Positions 47,240 through 57,313 of a stretch of DNA of 64,000 nt are shown here, in pieces; the first letter of the stretch is position 1, and every line of letters begins with the position of its first letter. The notes below the pieces were generated by a model. It was not told the DNA's origin. It saw nothing but the letters and a program-made list of their open reading frames with translations, and made no database searches. This stretch comes from Viola odorata. Lineage: Eukaryota > Streptophyta > Magnoliopsida > Malpighiales > Violaceae. The DNA is taken from contig OY829544.1 of the NCBI GenBank assembly GCA_963691705.1, forward strand, positions 3,045,501-3,109,500, written 5' to 3'. Both the position numbers and the translations under genes were made by a program.

Positions 47240-47560
47240 AGACACATGTTATGGGGACGAACCGCTTACAACATTTAGAAGACGCATGTTGTGGGGACGA
47301 ACCGCTTACAACATGGTTGACATGACATCACGTGGGGACGAACCGCTTACGTGACTTAGAAAGACGCATGTTGTGGGGACAAACCGCTTGCAACATTCAA
47401 ACGACACATGTTGTGGGGACGAACCGCTTACAACATGGTTGACATGACATCACGTGGGGACGAACCGCCTACGTGACTTAGAACGACGCATGTTGTGGGG
47501 ACGAACCGATCACAACATTTAAAAAGACATGATGTGAGGGACGTGACCTTTCACACCTTT
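47240..47560. repeat. Array class III in element D (constant loop, exchanged stems)
   Basis: Eight units with a near-constant loop GGGGACGAACCGCTT. Stems are ATGTTGT/ACAACAT (47286-47314, 47408-47436 and 47490-47518 perfect; 47246-47274 and 47368-47396 nearly so), TCACGT/ACGTGA (47328-47354, 47450-47476), and TGTGA/TCACA (47533-47555, with a different loop). Confidence 0.9.
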
Positions 47561-47569
47561 GAAAAGACA

Positions 47570-47755
47570 AGTACTAAAGTTGCTCTGGGAGGAGGGGAAT
47601 TCATGCAAAACAGTAAATAAAGTCACTCTGGGAGGAGGAGAAATTCATGCAAAACATTAGATAAAGTCGCTCTGGGAGGACGGGAATTTATGCAGGAAAA
47701 GTAAATAAAGTCGCTCTGGGAGGAGGAGAAATTGTTGCAGGAAAAGTAAATAAAG
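47570..47755. repeat. Array class VI in element D (CTCTGGGAGGAGG units)
   Basis: Four units of about 49 bp with AAAGTCGCTCTGGGAGGAGG and TTCATGCAAAACA or TTGCAGGAAAAGTAAAT. Same class as in C and B. Confidence 0.8.
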
Positions 47756-47859
47756 ATTAGGACATACCTTTGCTCTGACGTGGGTTGATTATAACGTACC
47801 TTTGCTTTGATGTTGGGGATATGTGGTCTTCTCTGACAGTGAGATCTGCTAATCTTCTC

Positions 47860-48245
47860 TCGGATAATGAGGAAGATGTCACTCTGATAGTTTGAGGAAG
47901 ATAATCACCTCTGACAGTGAGGAAGATAGTCACCTCTGGACATTTTGAGGAAGATAGTCACCTCTGGACAGTGAGGAAGATAGTCACCTCTGGACAGTTT
48001 GAGGAAGATAGTCACCTCTGGACAATGTGAGGAAGATAGTCACCTCTGGACAGTGAGGAAGATAGTCACCTCTGGACAGTTTGAGGAAGATAGTCACCTC
48101 TGGACAGTTTGAGGAAGATAGTCACCTCTGGACAGTGAGGAAGATAGTCACCTCTGGACATTTTGAGGAAGATAGTCACCTCTGGACAGTTTGAGGAAGA
48201 TAGTCACCTCTGGACATTTTGAGGAAGATAGTCACCTCTGGACAG
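47860..48245. repeat. Array class VII in element D (GAGGAAGATAGTCACCTCTGG units)
   Basis: About 13 units of 24-29 bp, GAGGAAGATAGTCACCTCTGG followed by ACAGT, ACAGTTT or ACATTTT. GAGG and CCTC arms allow a small hairpin (GAGG-aagatagtca-CCTC). Confidence 0.85.
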
Positions 48246-48264
48246 TTTGGAATTCTCGGATATG

Positions 48265-48985
48265 AGAGTCGGTGACCAAGTCACCGCACGACAACTGGGA
48301 AGTGGACGACCAAGTCGTCACATTAACGTGAGTAATCAAGTTACCGTACGACAAGACTGAGAAGAACAGCCACATGAAATTTAGAAGGGTGGGGTTTTGA
48401 ACCGCTACACTAAATTTTGAGAGGTGGTGAAATTTTAAAAGGTGGGGTTTTGAACCACCACACGAAATTTGGAAGCGTGGGGTTTGGAACCACCACACTA
48501 AGTTTGAAAGGTTTGCATAGTTTGAAAGCTGGGGTTTTGAACCGCCACACAAAAGATTGAGAGGTAGGGTTTTGAACCGCCACACAAAAGTTTGAAATGT
48601 GGGGTTTTGAACCGCCACACAAATTTTTGAAATGGTGGGGTTTTGAACCACCACACAAAAGTTTGAAAAGTTTGAAAGGTGGGGTTTTGAACCGCCACAC
48701 GAAAGTTTGAAAGGTGGGGTTTTGAACCGCCACATGAAAGTTTGACATGTGGGGTTTTGAACCGCCACACAAAAGTTTGACATGTGGGGTTTTGAACCGC
48801 CACACAAAAGTTTGACATGTGGGCAAATTGTCGCGCAAAACTTTGATAAGTGGACGACCAAGTCGTCACATGACATTACTGAAGAAGTGGACGACTAAGT
48901 CGTCACACGACATAACTGAAGAAGTGGACGAACAAGTCGTCACACTAACATGGGTGACCAAGTCGTCTCACAAAATAAGTGACGA
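48265..48985. repeat. Mixed array of classes II and V in element D
   Basis: Class II units flank the array: GGTGAC-CAA-GTCACC (48271-48285), GACGAC-CAA-GTCGTC (48305-48319) and GTAA-TCAAG-TTAC (48332-48344) on the left, and more at 48845-48975. Between them (48370-48830) are about 13 class V units, TGTGGGGTTTTGAACCGCCACA with AAAAGTTTGA spacers. B holds the same two classes in separate arrays. Confidence 0.88.
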
Positions 48986-51384
48986 GTGAAGTGGTAACGT
49001 ACCTTTGTTCGAATGTTTGGTTGGATGGTGGGGAAATTGACCGCCACACGAAGTTGAGTGGTAACGCACTCCATTCGGGTGTTTATTGGATGGATTTATT
49101 GGCGGAGATTGATCACAGTGTGAGATTCCACTGACGCATATCTGTATCCTGCAAATAGGGAGGAAACAAACACGAAGTAGCAATGGGTGGAAAAAGAGAA
49201 AGCAATTGATAAATGGAAATAATGAAATCGAATCATGTATGATGTATATGAGGGTATCCCCACACTACCCTGAAGTTTGCCCCCAGCGTTTTATCAAGGT
49301 GAAAACAACTTCCCTATCAAGAGAAGGTTCAACAAGTTTATGCATTTCTGGAGAACATGTCATCCAGTTTCCATCATACAAGCATGCTTGATACAAGCCT
49401 AGAAAATGTCTGCATCTTGCCCAGGAGATAACGACCTCAAGGACAAAACTTTCCCATATCATGTAGACATAAGAAATCCTCACTAGATATTGGTGTTTGC
49501 GCTCACGCTCAGAAATTAGGCTACGTGTTTACACTCATAAAAATGCAACAAACATAGCACAAAGTTGGATTTGCAATGTCAATCCGAGTGAATAAACTTC
49601 ATATGAAGATGCACATGCATGGGCATTCATATAATCGAGAGGACTTTGCAAGAGAATAGAAATATGTCGTGGATAGACAAAAAGAAGAAAAGAAGAATGA
49701 ATTTGCTTTAGGAAGAGAGTGCTTTTTGGCAGAAGAAAAGGGTTTTTTTTTTTTTTTTTTTTTTTTTAACGAGCAATGCTCAATTGAGGTTACTAACCGG
49801 AGGTAAGGCACACCTCGAGCGCATTTTGCAAGAGTTTGGTGCAACTATGAAGCTTTCTTTTTGAAATGTCAGTCTTCTTCTCCGTAAATTGTTGTTTGCA
49901 TACAACCTGAGACCCCTTCTTCGAAATACCCAACTGGGTTTTTGAATCTTCACAAGGAATGATCTCTTTTACTTTTTAAGACCATTTTGAGGGCAAAGTG
50001 CCCAAGTTTTTTTTTCGATCTTTGCTGGGGATCTCTTGATTTCTTTGAGACCATTTTGAGGGCAAAGTGCCCAAGTTTTTTTGATCTTTGCTGGGAGATG
50101 CTTCATCTTGATCGTCTTGAGGGCATTGTGCCCAAGTTCTTGGATCATCACGGGGTGATTTTTTTTTATGGAGTTTTTTTGGAGCTGCTTCTGGGGCCCT
50201 TTTTGCACTTGCTTATGCTTTTGTTCTCTCTTTTTTTTCTTTTGTTCTTCTTTTTTTTCTCCTCTTTTTTTTTGGTTTGTTGCTTCTTCTTCTTTCTTTT
50301 TTTCCTTTTTTTTGTTTTGCAAGCAAAAGCAAGTACGAGTTTGTCTTGTCTTTGGCGGGGCCTTCAAGTCTTGATTTTTTTCAATCCTTTTCCGGTGTGG
50401 ATCATCAGCAATCCTCGAAGATTTTAGAATTCCTCTTATGCAACCCAAGTTTAATGTGTACCTTGCCTTCAGTTAACAATCTAAGTTGGGCACTGCTCAT
50501 TATTGAGGGAGTTCAAGTGGATGCAAGAGATTTTACAAGCGGCTCAGAAATGAATTGAATAGAAAGCAAACAAGTGTTTGAAGACAAAAGAACGAGAAGA
50601 CCAAAGAAAGGTGGAAGCAAAGAGCAAAGTCCCCTGTCATCTCACAGCTATCCCATGTCTAAATGTGCATGTACCCTGGATATTATGCAAATCTAACTAG
50701 CACTTAGTCAGGCATTTGCACTCATGAAAGAAGTATGGCGTGAAGGCCCAAAATGCTCACAGGGATTTGTTTGTGATTTCTTACATCTAAAGCATGTTGC
50801 GGATATAAGAGCTAGCAGGCGAGATCATGTATGTCATATAATTTCCAATGGGTGCACAAGTTATCCATGATGCAGTAACATGTTGAACATGCTCAATCTA
50901 TGGAAGGTTTGAAAAATTTGAGGGTAGTGTGGATTTTATTTAAAGAATTTTATGCATAATTTATAACAAATATTAATAGCTTTAGCAATTTTATAGACAA
51001 AAATGTGAGGGTATGATCACTCACGAAAATTTATGAACAATTTAAAAGAATTGCCCCCAATGCGGGAATGAATGATTGTACAAAAATTTAGAGGTAGAGA
51101 GATGAATGGACTTCTCTGGATGTGTGCGGCAGGGCCGCGAGGTCGGAGCAAGGATGTTGCCGCGGAAATATGAATGTAAATCTTACTCGGATGTTGTTGT
51201 CCACCGGGAGATTCATATAGGAATGCAGATTGAGACCAGGGCGGGGAGCCGCAATGGATGAAAATGGGGGAACTGAGTCGCCGCATTGGATGAAAGTGGG
51301 GCGTTTCCTAAAGGTTGCCCCCGGTGTAGAATGCATACTGGACTTCCCTAATACGCGCGGCAGGGCAGTGAAGGTACATAAGAA
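48986..51384. other. Noncoding middle region of element D
   Basis: 48985-49185 matches 20666-20850 of B; 49390-49645 matches C 40150-40430. 49741-49768 is a T run. 49975-50160 has three units of about 60 bp with TTTTGAGGGCAAAGTGCCCAAG, itself containing GGGCaaaGTGCCC. 50215-50330 is T/C-rich. 50640-50860 is the block shared with B and C. 51110-51300 has scattered units such as GCGG-GGA-GCCGC and GGGGGAACTGAGTCGCCGC, related to the array cores. No gene seen. Confidence 0.6.
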
Positions 51385-52319
51385 TGTCATTCAAGAGTTG
51401 ATAAGAGGAGGATTCCTCAGTCTCGCTGAGCATTATGCAAGTAATCATGACATGATTCGAGTTCCTGTAAAAATAAGGAAGAAACAATGGGTAGAATTGA
51501 AGAATAATTTAGGAAAATGGACAACGTAATCAATAAGTTTTAAACTCTCCCTTTTCTATTGAGGCTTTATGCAGGGACCCCCAGTTGGATTCGGATTCTT
51601 AGACGTCAAGGCTCCCTGATGCTTCGCTGATGCCCACTTGAATGTCTTGGACGCTGCGGCTTATTTGGATGTTGATGTCATAACGGCTCCCCTTGAATAT
51701 CTCACCGAAAGCGAGTGCATGTCCAATCGGACACGTTGTAGATTCATCCTTATTTGGATGCTAATGCTTACTGAAAAATCCTTAGAAGCCATTGAATCAC
51801 TTCTGGAGTTGACCAAATCACTAGGGAAATGCGAACTCGAAATGAAACATGAGATTGGTTGTTTGGAATGCAGAATGAGCTGGTCTACTTTGTGAAAAGA
51901 CTCATTCTCTGTGGATTACATAGCAAGGGAGAAACGACCGTTTCTGATTTGCTTTCTTTATTGTCCCGGGGCGGGGAGGAGGATGGTTCGAAAGTTGATA
52001 AGAGGAAGATTCGTTTCTTAGCATGACATGATGCGGGCAACCATGGCATGATTCAAGTTTCTGCAAAAGTAAAGAGGGAGTACTGAGTAGCACTGAAAGG
52101 GCGAAAAAATGAGTTATATAATTCATAGGTTTTAGACTCTCCCTTGTATAGCGGGGCTTATTGGCAAGCACGCCATGCTTCCGATCACGCATCATCGGTA
52201 CTTAACTTGGATGATAGTATTGCTGCAACCATTTCTAACGGTTCCGCCACGGCCTGATGATTTCTTGGATGCATGAACTCTTTGTAGATCCCATCTTGGG
52301 GCACAACCGGATCATTTCT
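51385..52319. repeat. Diverged tandem duplication beside the captured gene
   Basis: 51385-51900 and 51979-52319 are related: both open with CAAGAGTTGATAAGAGGA-like text, continue with CATGA(C)ATGATTCRAGTT, then TTTTA(A/G)ACTCTCCCTT, then a GGATG-rich stretch. A third copy of the opening 30 bp is at 54022-54055 on the other side of the gene fragment. Function unknown. Confidence 0.6.
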
Positions 52320-54020
52320 GGACTAGGTCAGATTGCTAAGGGAAGACGAGCTCGAAGTGACCCTTGAGACTTTCGAGATTTCAACAACACAAGTCTGGAG
52401 TTCCGAAGCCTCCACCTCACAAAGGGCCAACTCTGTTTCTATGTGAAGAAGTAATTCTCTAAGACGCGAAGCTTCTTCACAGAATACTTTAAAATGTTCC
52501 TCAGCAGCTTTGTAAGCAATCACAGCCTCCGTATGGAGGTGAGAAACGCAGTCAAACTGATCTTTCTTATCTCAATGAGTTCTTGTGAGGAAACATCTCC
52601 GCGCATTGACTCTTCAAAACCAGAGAGCTTCGATGCACAACAAATGTATTCCTTTACCCAAATAGAGAAAGGGCCACGATCAACTGACAGATACTGCAAT
52701 GCATCAAAAGTAGCTTCTGCAACAATTTGCATTGCTTCATGGTCACTGTAGCTCCTAGACTGGAGAATATTAAGCAGACCTTTCCCAAAAGACTTTAAGA
52801 TTAACCTGGATATAAAAGGGTCCCAAATATGAGTTCTCCCCACAAATTCGCAGCGATGGCACAGGTGGCAGTGGCGCATCACCATCATTTGAAGAAGCAA
52901 TAACGAGAGTTGAGCTTTCAATATTATGTGGATAGGGAACCGAAGGTATATGCGGATCTTGCAGGCACTGAGCAGGTGGGAAAACAAACCTACCTGGCCA
53001 GCCATGGACCTGTACGTCTAAAACCTGTTGACTAACATCTTTAGAGGCATCGCCTGCAGCTGAAATTTCCAACGAGAACTCTGTCTGTACACCGCGAATA
53101 TAAGACTGGGGTAATAGATCAGGAAGTCGGAGTGTTTTCTGCATAGGATCCCATGACTCTACCTCCTGTTTTGAAAGCTCCCCATTGCGGACTCCGTCGT
53201 CCTTAGAATTAACAATAGCAGCAGAAAAATCTAGAGAAACTTCAGGATCCCTGATTACCGGTGACTCCTAAGGTAGAGATGAGTTCAAGGGGCTTTCAGG
53301 TTCAGTAATTTCATGAATAACATTCCCATTCATTTCTGTCTTTACTTGACAATCTTCCGATTCTGCCCACTGGACAAACCTACAAGCCCCTTGACTCTTC
53401 TTAATCCGGTAGGAGAAGTACCACCGCGGCTCACCGGAATCAAAATTCAGAATACAAGCACTCGCACCACATGGACACATAGGAATTTTAAGGTGTGCAA
53501 ACTCTTTATACCATCTAAAGAACTCGCAACCCATCGATCGTTTTCCTTCGGGACAGCTATAGAACTTTCTCCCAGGATTTTTATGGGTTTTGGAGATTCT
53601 AACATTGGAAATGCCCCGGCGACAAGGGCATTAGAGTAGAGGATAATCAGCACCGTTAACGGCAGAGGGACCTGATCCAGGGCTTGACGACGGTGATTTC
53701 TTGGGGGTTTTGTCCGGGCATTCTCTAACCCAGTGGTCTGGCCTTTTACAGCTAAAACAAGTGTTGGTTGGGTTGCTTGCCGATGTTACAGGCGGTGGAG
53801 TCTCATAACATAAAGGATTTGACCACGGTTGAGTCTTGAATTTGCAGTCAGAAGCCGTGTAGGGCGAAAATGTCGTTATCGCATGGAATGACAACGCATT
53901 ATGTTGACTGGGTTCCCTGAAGGATACGCATCCATCATTGTTATGCTTCTTCACCGAGATGAGGAACCGTTTGCAAACGGCACTTAGCAACAGTAATGTC
54001 TTGATGGTAAAATTTCATAG
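52320..54020 (-). pseudogene. Decayed fragment of a cellular CCHC/GRF zinc-finger gene captured by element D
   Basis: On the minus strand, in order: a CCHC knuckle CFSCKRPDHWVRECP (about 53735-53780), a Ser/Pro linker ending at a stop near 53640, a GRF-like zinc finger around CPCGASACIL...GACRFVQW (53370-53480), an acidic region with one TAG (53269), IRGVQTEFSL, VHGWPGRFVFPP, then after a frameshift near 52790 a helical stretch (LLNILQSRSYSDHEAMQIV, WVKEYICCASKLSGFEES), and after another frameshift near 52560 a charged helix (YKAAEEHFKVFCEEASRLR) to about 52323. This resembles plant zinc-knuckle plus GRF proteins and no retroelement protein. Reading is nearly continuous without obvious introns, suggesting capture via RNA. 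The GRF finger has YFSY where a cysteine is expected. Identity is from motif recall. Confidence 0.5.
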
Positions 54021-54429
54021 GAGAATCGTTCAAGAGTTGATGGGAGGTGAGTTCCTCTACACCTACTTCAGCGATGATCTAGAGGCGAGGGAAGAATGAA
54101 CAGAACAAGCTCTTTGCAGTGAATTACTGCTTCCCACGCCTTGCCCCCGGTAAAAATGCACTCAACTTTTGATGCTTCCTGACGCCTTCTCTTGGTTGTC
54201 GTTCCGCTTGCTTGCCCCCAGTTGGTATGTCTTATTGCACCTGAAATAAAAGGGGAATTAAATAGTAAGTTTAGAGGGAAGGACATCCCAAAATTCTGAA
54301 TTAAAAATTAAAACTGATAAAAATTGAAATGTTTGAGAAGAACATGTGGGTGGCCACCCACGGAGCGCCCTTGTTTATAGTTGTCGGCTCGACTAATGTA
54401 CAAAACTATTGGAGGTATTCCGGCTGAAG
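54021..54429. other. Noncoding segment between captured gene and gag of D
   Basis: 54022-54055 is the third copy of the CAAGAGTTGAT repeat. 54240-54400 matches B 22480-22640. No frame on either strand. Confidence 0.55.
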
Positions 54430-55976
54430 GAATAAGCTGTATGGGTCCATCGTGGGCCTGAAGAGCGTTCATTCAAGAGCTGGTGGTCGGGTAGAGTCCT
54501 TCGGTTAACCCTTCTAGAGAGATTCATCCGCTCTTGAGTGAGTGATTAACCTTTCCTTTAAAGGGGTAACAACTTTCTATTCTGTAGCCCTGAGCTTCAG
54601 CATGGTACTTGCATCTTGCATTAAGATCGTACCACTTGGATAAGGAGGTCGTATAGGTTGAAGTGGACATGATTTGCTCTGCTGCCTATAGATACTTGTA
54701 AATCTCTCCTAATGGACCAGGAAGAGGTGACAGTGACTCCCGGTTCTTATGGTTATTTGGTGAGTTTTGTGGGTTGTGGTGGAGGTGATGGAAAATGTCG
54801 CCTACACCCTGGTTGGTGAGTGGCAAAGCTGACATCTCTCTCTGTGATAGGCGATCTCTCAAATGTTTCCTTTGGCATAGAAACAACGATCCTTCTGGAC
54901 TTGATTCCTTGCTCCACTCTTTCTGCCACTAGAACCATGTCAGGGAAGTTGTTGGACAGATTGGAGATGAAATGAGTATTGTAAGGAGTTTGGAAGGCGC
55001 TTGCAGAAAATGAATTCTTTGTCGCTCAACGGAGGAGAGATTCCATCGGCTAATTCTTTCTATTTCAGAACATAAGCCATCACTGATTCATCGGTTCTCT
55101 TCTCTAGGTTCTGATCTTGACCTTATCCAACCCCATGTATCCAGTCAAGGTGAGCTTGGCCAGACTCTTTCTGAATAAATTGATCAATAAAGGTTCATGA
55201 TGCACCACCTCTAACATCTTATTGCAGTAGTTGTTGAGACAAGTCTAGGGGCACTCAATCCCGGTGTACTTTTCAAATTATGGAATCTTAAATTTCTGAG
55301 GTATGGTAATCCCTGGTACCATACCCATATCCACAGGGTTGTTGGGTCGACGGGAACACTTACTCTTTCAATCTGTCGATACTTGGTCCCTCTGTTTTGG
55401 TGGTACCGAAACCAGTAGCTGATGAATACTCAAAGTATGCATGTGGTTGTATCTGATTGCCCCTAGGGGTTGAGTTCCCGAAGGCTCCGGAATGGTGAAT
55501 TGAGTGGAATGACCCTGAGGCAGTGCCGGGACTCCGGGTGGATCATCTTTTCCAGCGAGGTCAAGAGCGGGCCCTGTCAAAGAAGGATTGGGAGATGTAT
55601 CACCTCGTCCAACGGTGACAATAGCAGTGTTCGGGATGGCCGATGCGATGTGCTGAAGGGGATTTAGATTAAAGAACGATGGTTGCCACGAACCGGGAGA
55701 TGATGGGGTATGGAAGTAACAACGACTGCAGATGAAGTAGATGGCTTGCCCATTTGAGCAAAACAGGTGTAAAAACTAGGTGGAAAGATCAATTGTTGCC
55801 CCTTCTCACCCTTTTTCGGCTTGTTCAACCCTTGTCATAGCAACCCGAACTTGTTCTTCCAATTCGGTTATCTTGGCTTTCAATGCCTCCTCCGTTCTAC
55901 CATGCTCTGTCATCTTCCGTGTTTGACGTCTAATCTCGTGAATCTTGCGGGGAATAGTTTGCTTTTGGGGAGCAAT
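54430..55976 (-). pseudogene. Broken gag of element D
   Basis: On the minus strand it begins at 55976 with ATT in place of ATG (then GCT CCC, as in the ATG GCT CCC of B), five nt after a TTTTTCAG acceptor-like site. A charged helical N-terminus (KMTEHGRTEEALKAKITELE) matches the gag start of A. Further pieces match A: 55060-55400 (gag core, heavily mutated), 54753-54938 (MVLVAERVEQGIKS and SATHQPGC-like text), and a Pro/Asn-rich tail near 54700-54800. Frames are broken at many points, so D depends on gag from elsewhere. Confidence 0.7.
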
Positions 55977-57292
55977 GTTTTCCTGAAAAATAAATAGATG
56001 AAATAATTATAAGTTTAAGCAACGATTTAATTATGTATTCAAAATGTCATCCCGAGATCTCCACGCTGCAAGAGAAAGAGAGGGGTAAGTACAATAACAG
56101 GAATAATGTAGGCATAAAAAATCACAAACACGGAGAATTACGTAAATAATTGAGGCAAAATTATAAGCATAGAAAATAGCGAAAGAATTTACATGTGAAA
56201 AATAAAGGAATATATTTTTTGCATACATAGATTTTTTCGGAAAAATTTGTCAATGTGAAAAATTGCGAGAAAAGTTATACTCGTGGAGCAATTTGCGGAG
56301 AAATTACACACGTGGAAAAATTGCGGAAAATTTTGGCACACACGGCAAAATTGCGAAATAATTTAACCCATGGAAAAATTGCGAAAGAATTTTACACACG
56401 TGGAAAAATTGTGGAAAAAATTTTAGAAGCGTGAGAAATTGCAGAAAGTTGTACATGTAAAAAATTGCGGAAGAATTTATAGATATTGTGAAATTGTGGA
56501 AAATTTTGTAAACATCAAGACATTGCAAAAAAAAAAATTGCAAATATGGGGAAATTGCGAAAAATTGCAAATGTGACAAATTTACGAAAAAAATTTGCCA
56601 ATATGGAAAGTTTGCGGAAAAATATTTCCAATGTGGAAATTTTTGCGAAAAATTTATAAATGTGAAAAAATTGCGAAATTAGTTTATGAAAATGAGGAGA
56701 ATTTTGGGAAATTATTAGTAAAATGTGGAGAAAATGTGAGAAATTATTTGTGAGAATTTTGAGAAATTAGTGAAAAAAGTGAAGCAAATCACAATATACG
56801 CATTTCAACATGATGCATATGCTGGGGTAACATCTACTGATTCTAACTGGCTGGAAGGCTCCCGGACGATACCATAAAAGTGGTCCCTCAGTAAATGGAT
56901 ATGTGATTGCTTACCGAAACATCAAAGAATCGGGGCGCTCACCCATTTAGGGGTTCGAGTCCGAGTGAGGGTTCATGAAAGCTTACCAGGGCGTGGGCCC
57001 TAGGACTTCACTACTACCAACCTAATCCTATTTGGAAACGCCCGGCGATAGGGATTATGCGTGAAATTGCGTATGCAATGACAGTTTATCAAAGTGAATA
57101 ACTCATAGCAACAAATCATGTATAAACAATATATCAAAGCTGATAAAAGCAATTAATCATGCATAAAAAAAATCGAACAATTTATCATATCAATTATGTA
57201 CGAAAGAAAACATACGAGAAAAAATTAAGCAATTTATCGAAGCAAATAAAAAAAGTGAACACCTAAAGAAAATACGGCTTCGACCCTATTGT
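55977..57292 (-). other. Untranslated leader of element D
   Basis: 56090-56760 is the AT-rich GAAAAATTGCGGAA repeat also present in A. 56770-57292 is the conserved leader block, with ACCA-N6-TGGT at 56871-56884. It ends at the primer site. Confidence 0.65.
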
Positions 57293-57310
57293 TCCCCAGT
57301 GAAGTCGCCA
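57293..57310 (-). other. Primer-binding site of element D
   Basis: Minus-strand TGGCGACTTCACTGGGGA, three bases from the LTR. Confidence 0.8.
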
Positions 57311-57313
57311 AAT

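Noticed and set aside
46049..47247. Open frames of 398, 338 and 214 codons on the minus strand with 18-residue repeats
   Set aside because: All three minus frames are open at once because the 54-bp unit is a multiple of three and has no stop in any frame. The same unit in B (53 bp) does not keep frame. No start context, domain or composition supports a protein.
50168..50427. Membrane-like peptide rich in Phe and Leu (plus strand)
   Set aside because: Comes from a T/C-rich low-complexity tract in noncoding D sequence; other frames give similar strings.
51230..51529. 99-codon plus-strand frame next to the captured gene
   Set aside because: Opposite strand to the captured fragment, overlaps noncoding repeats shared with 51979-52100, where the frame is not kept.
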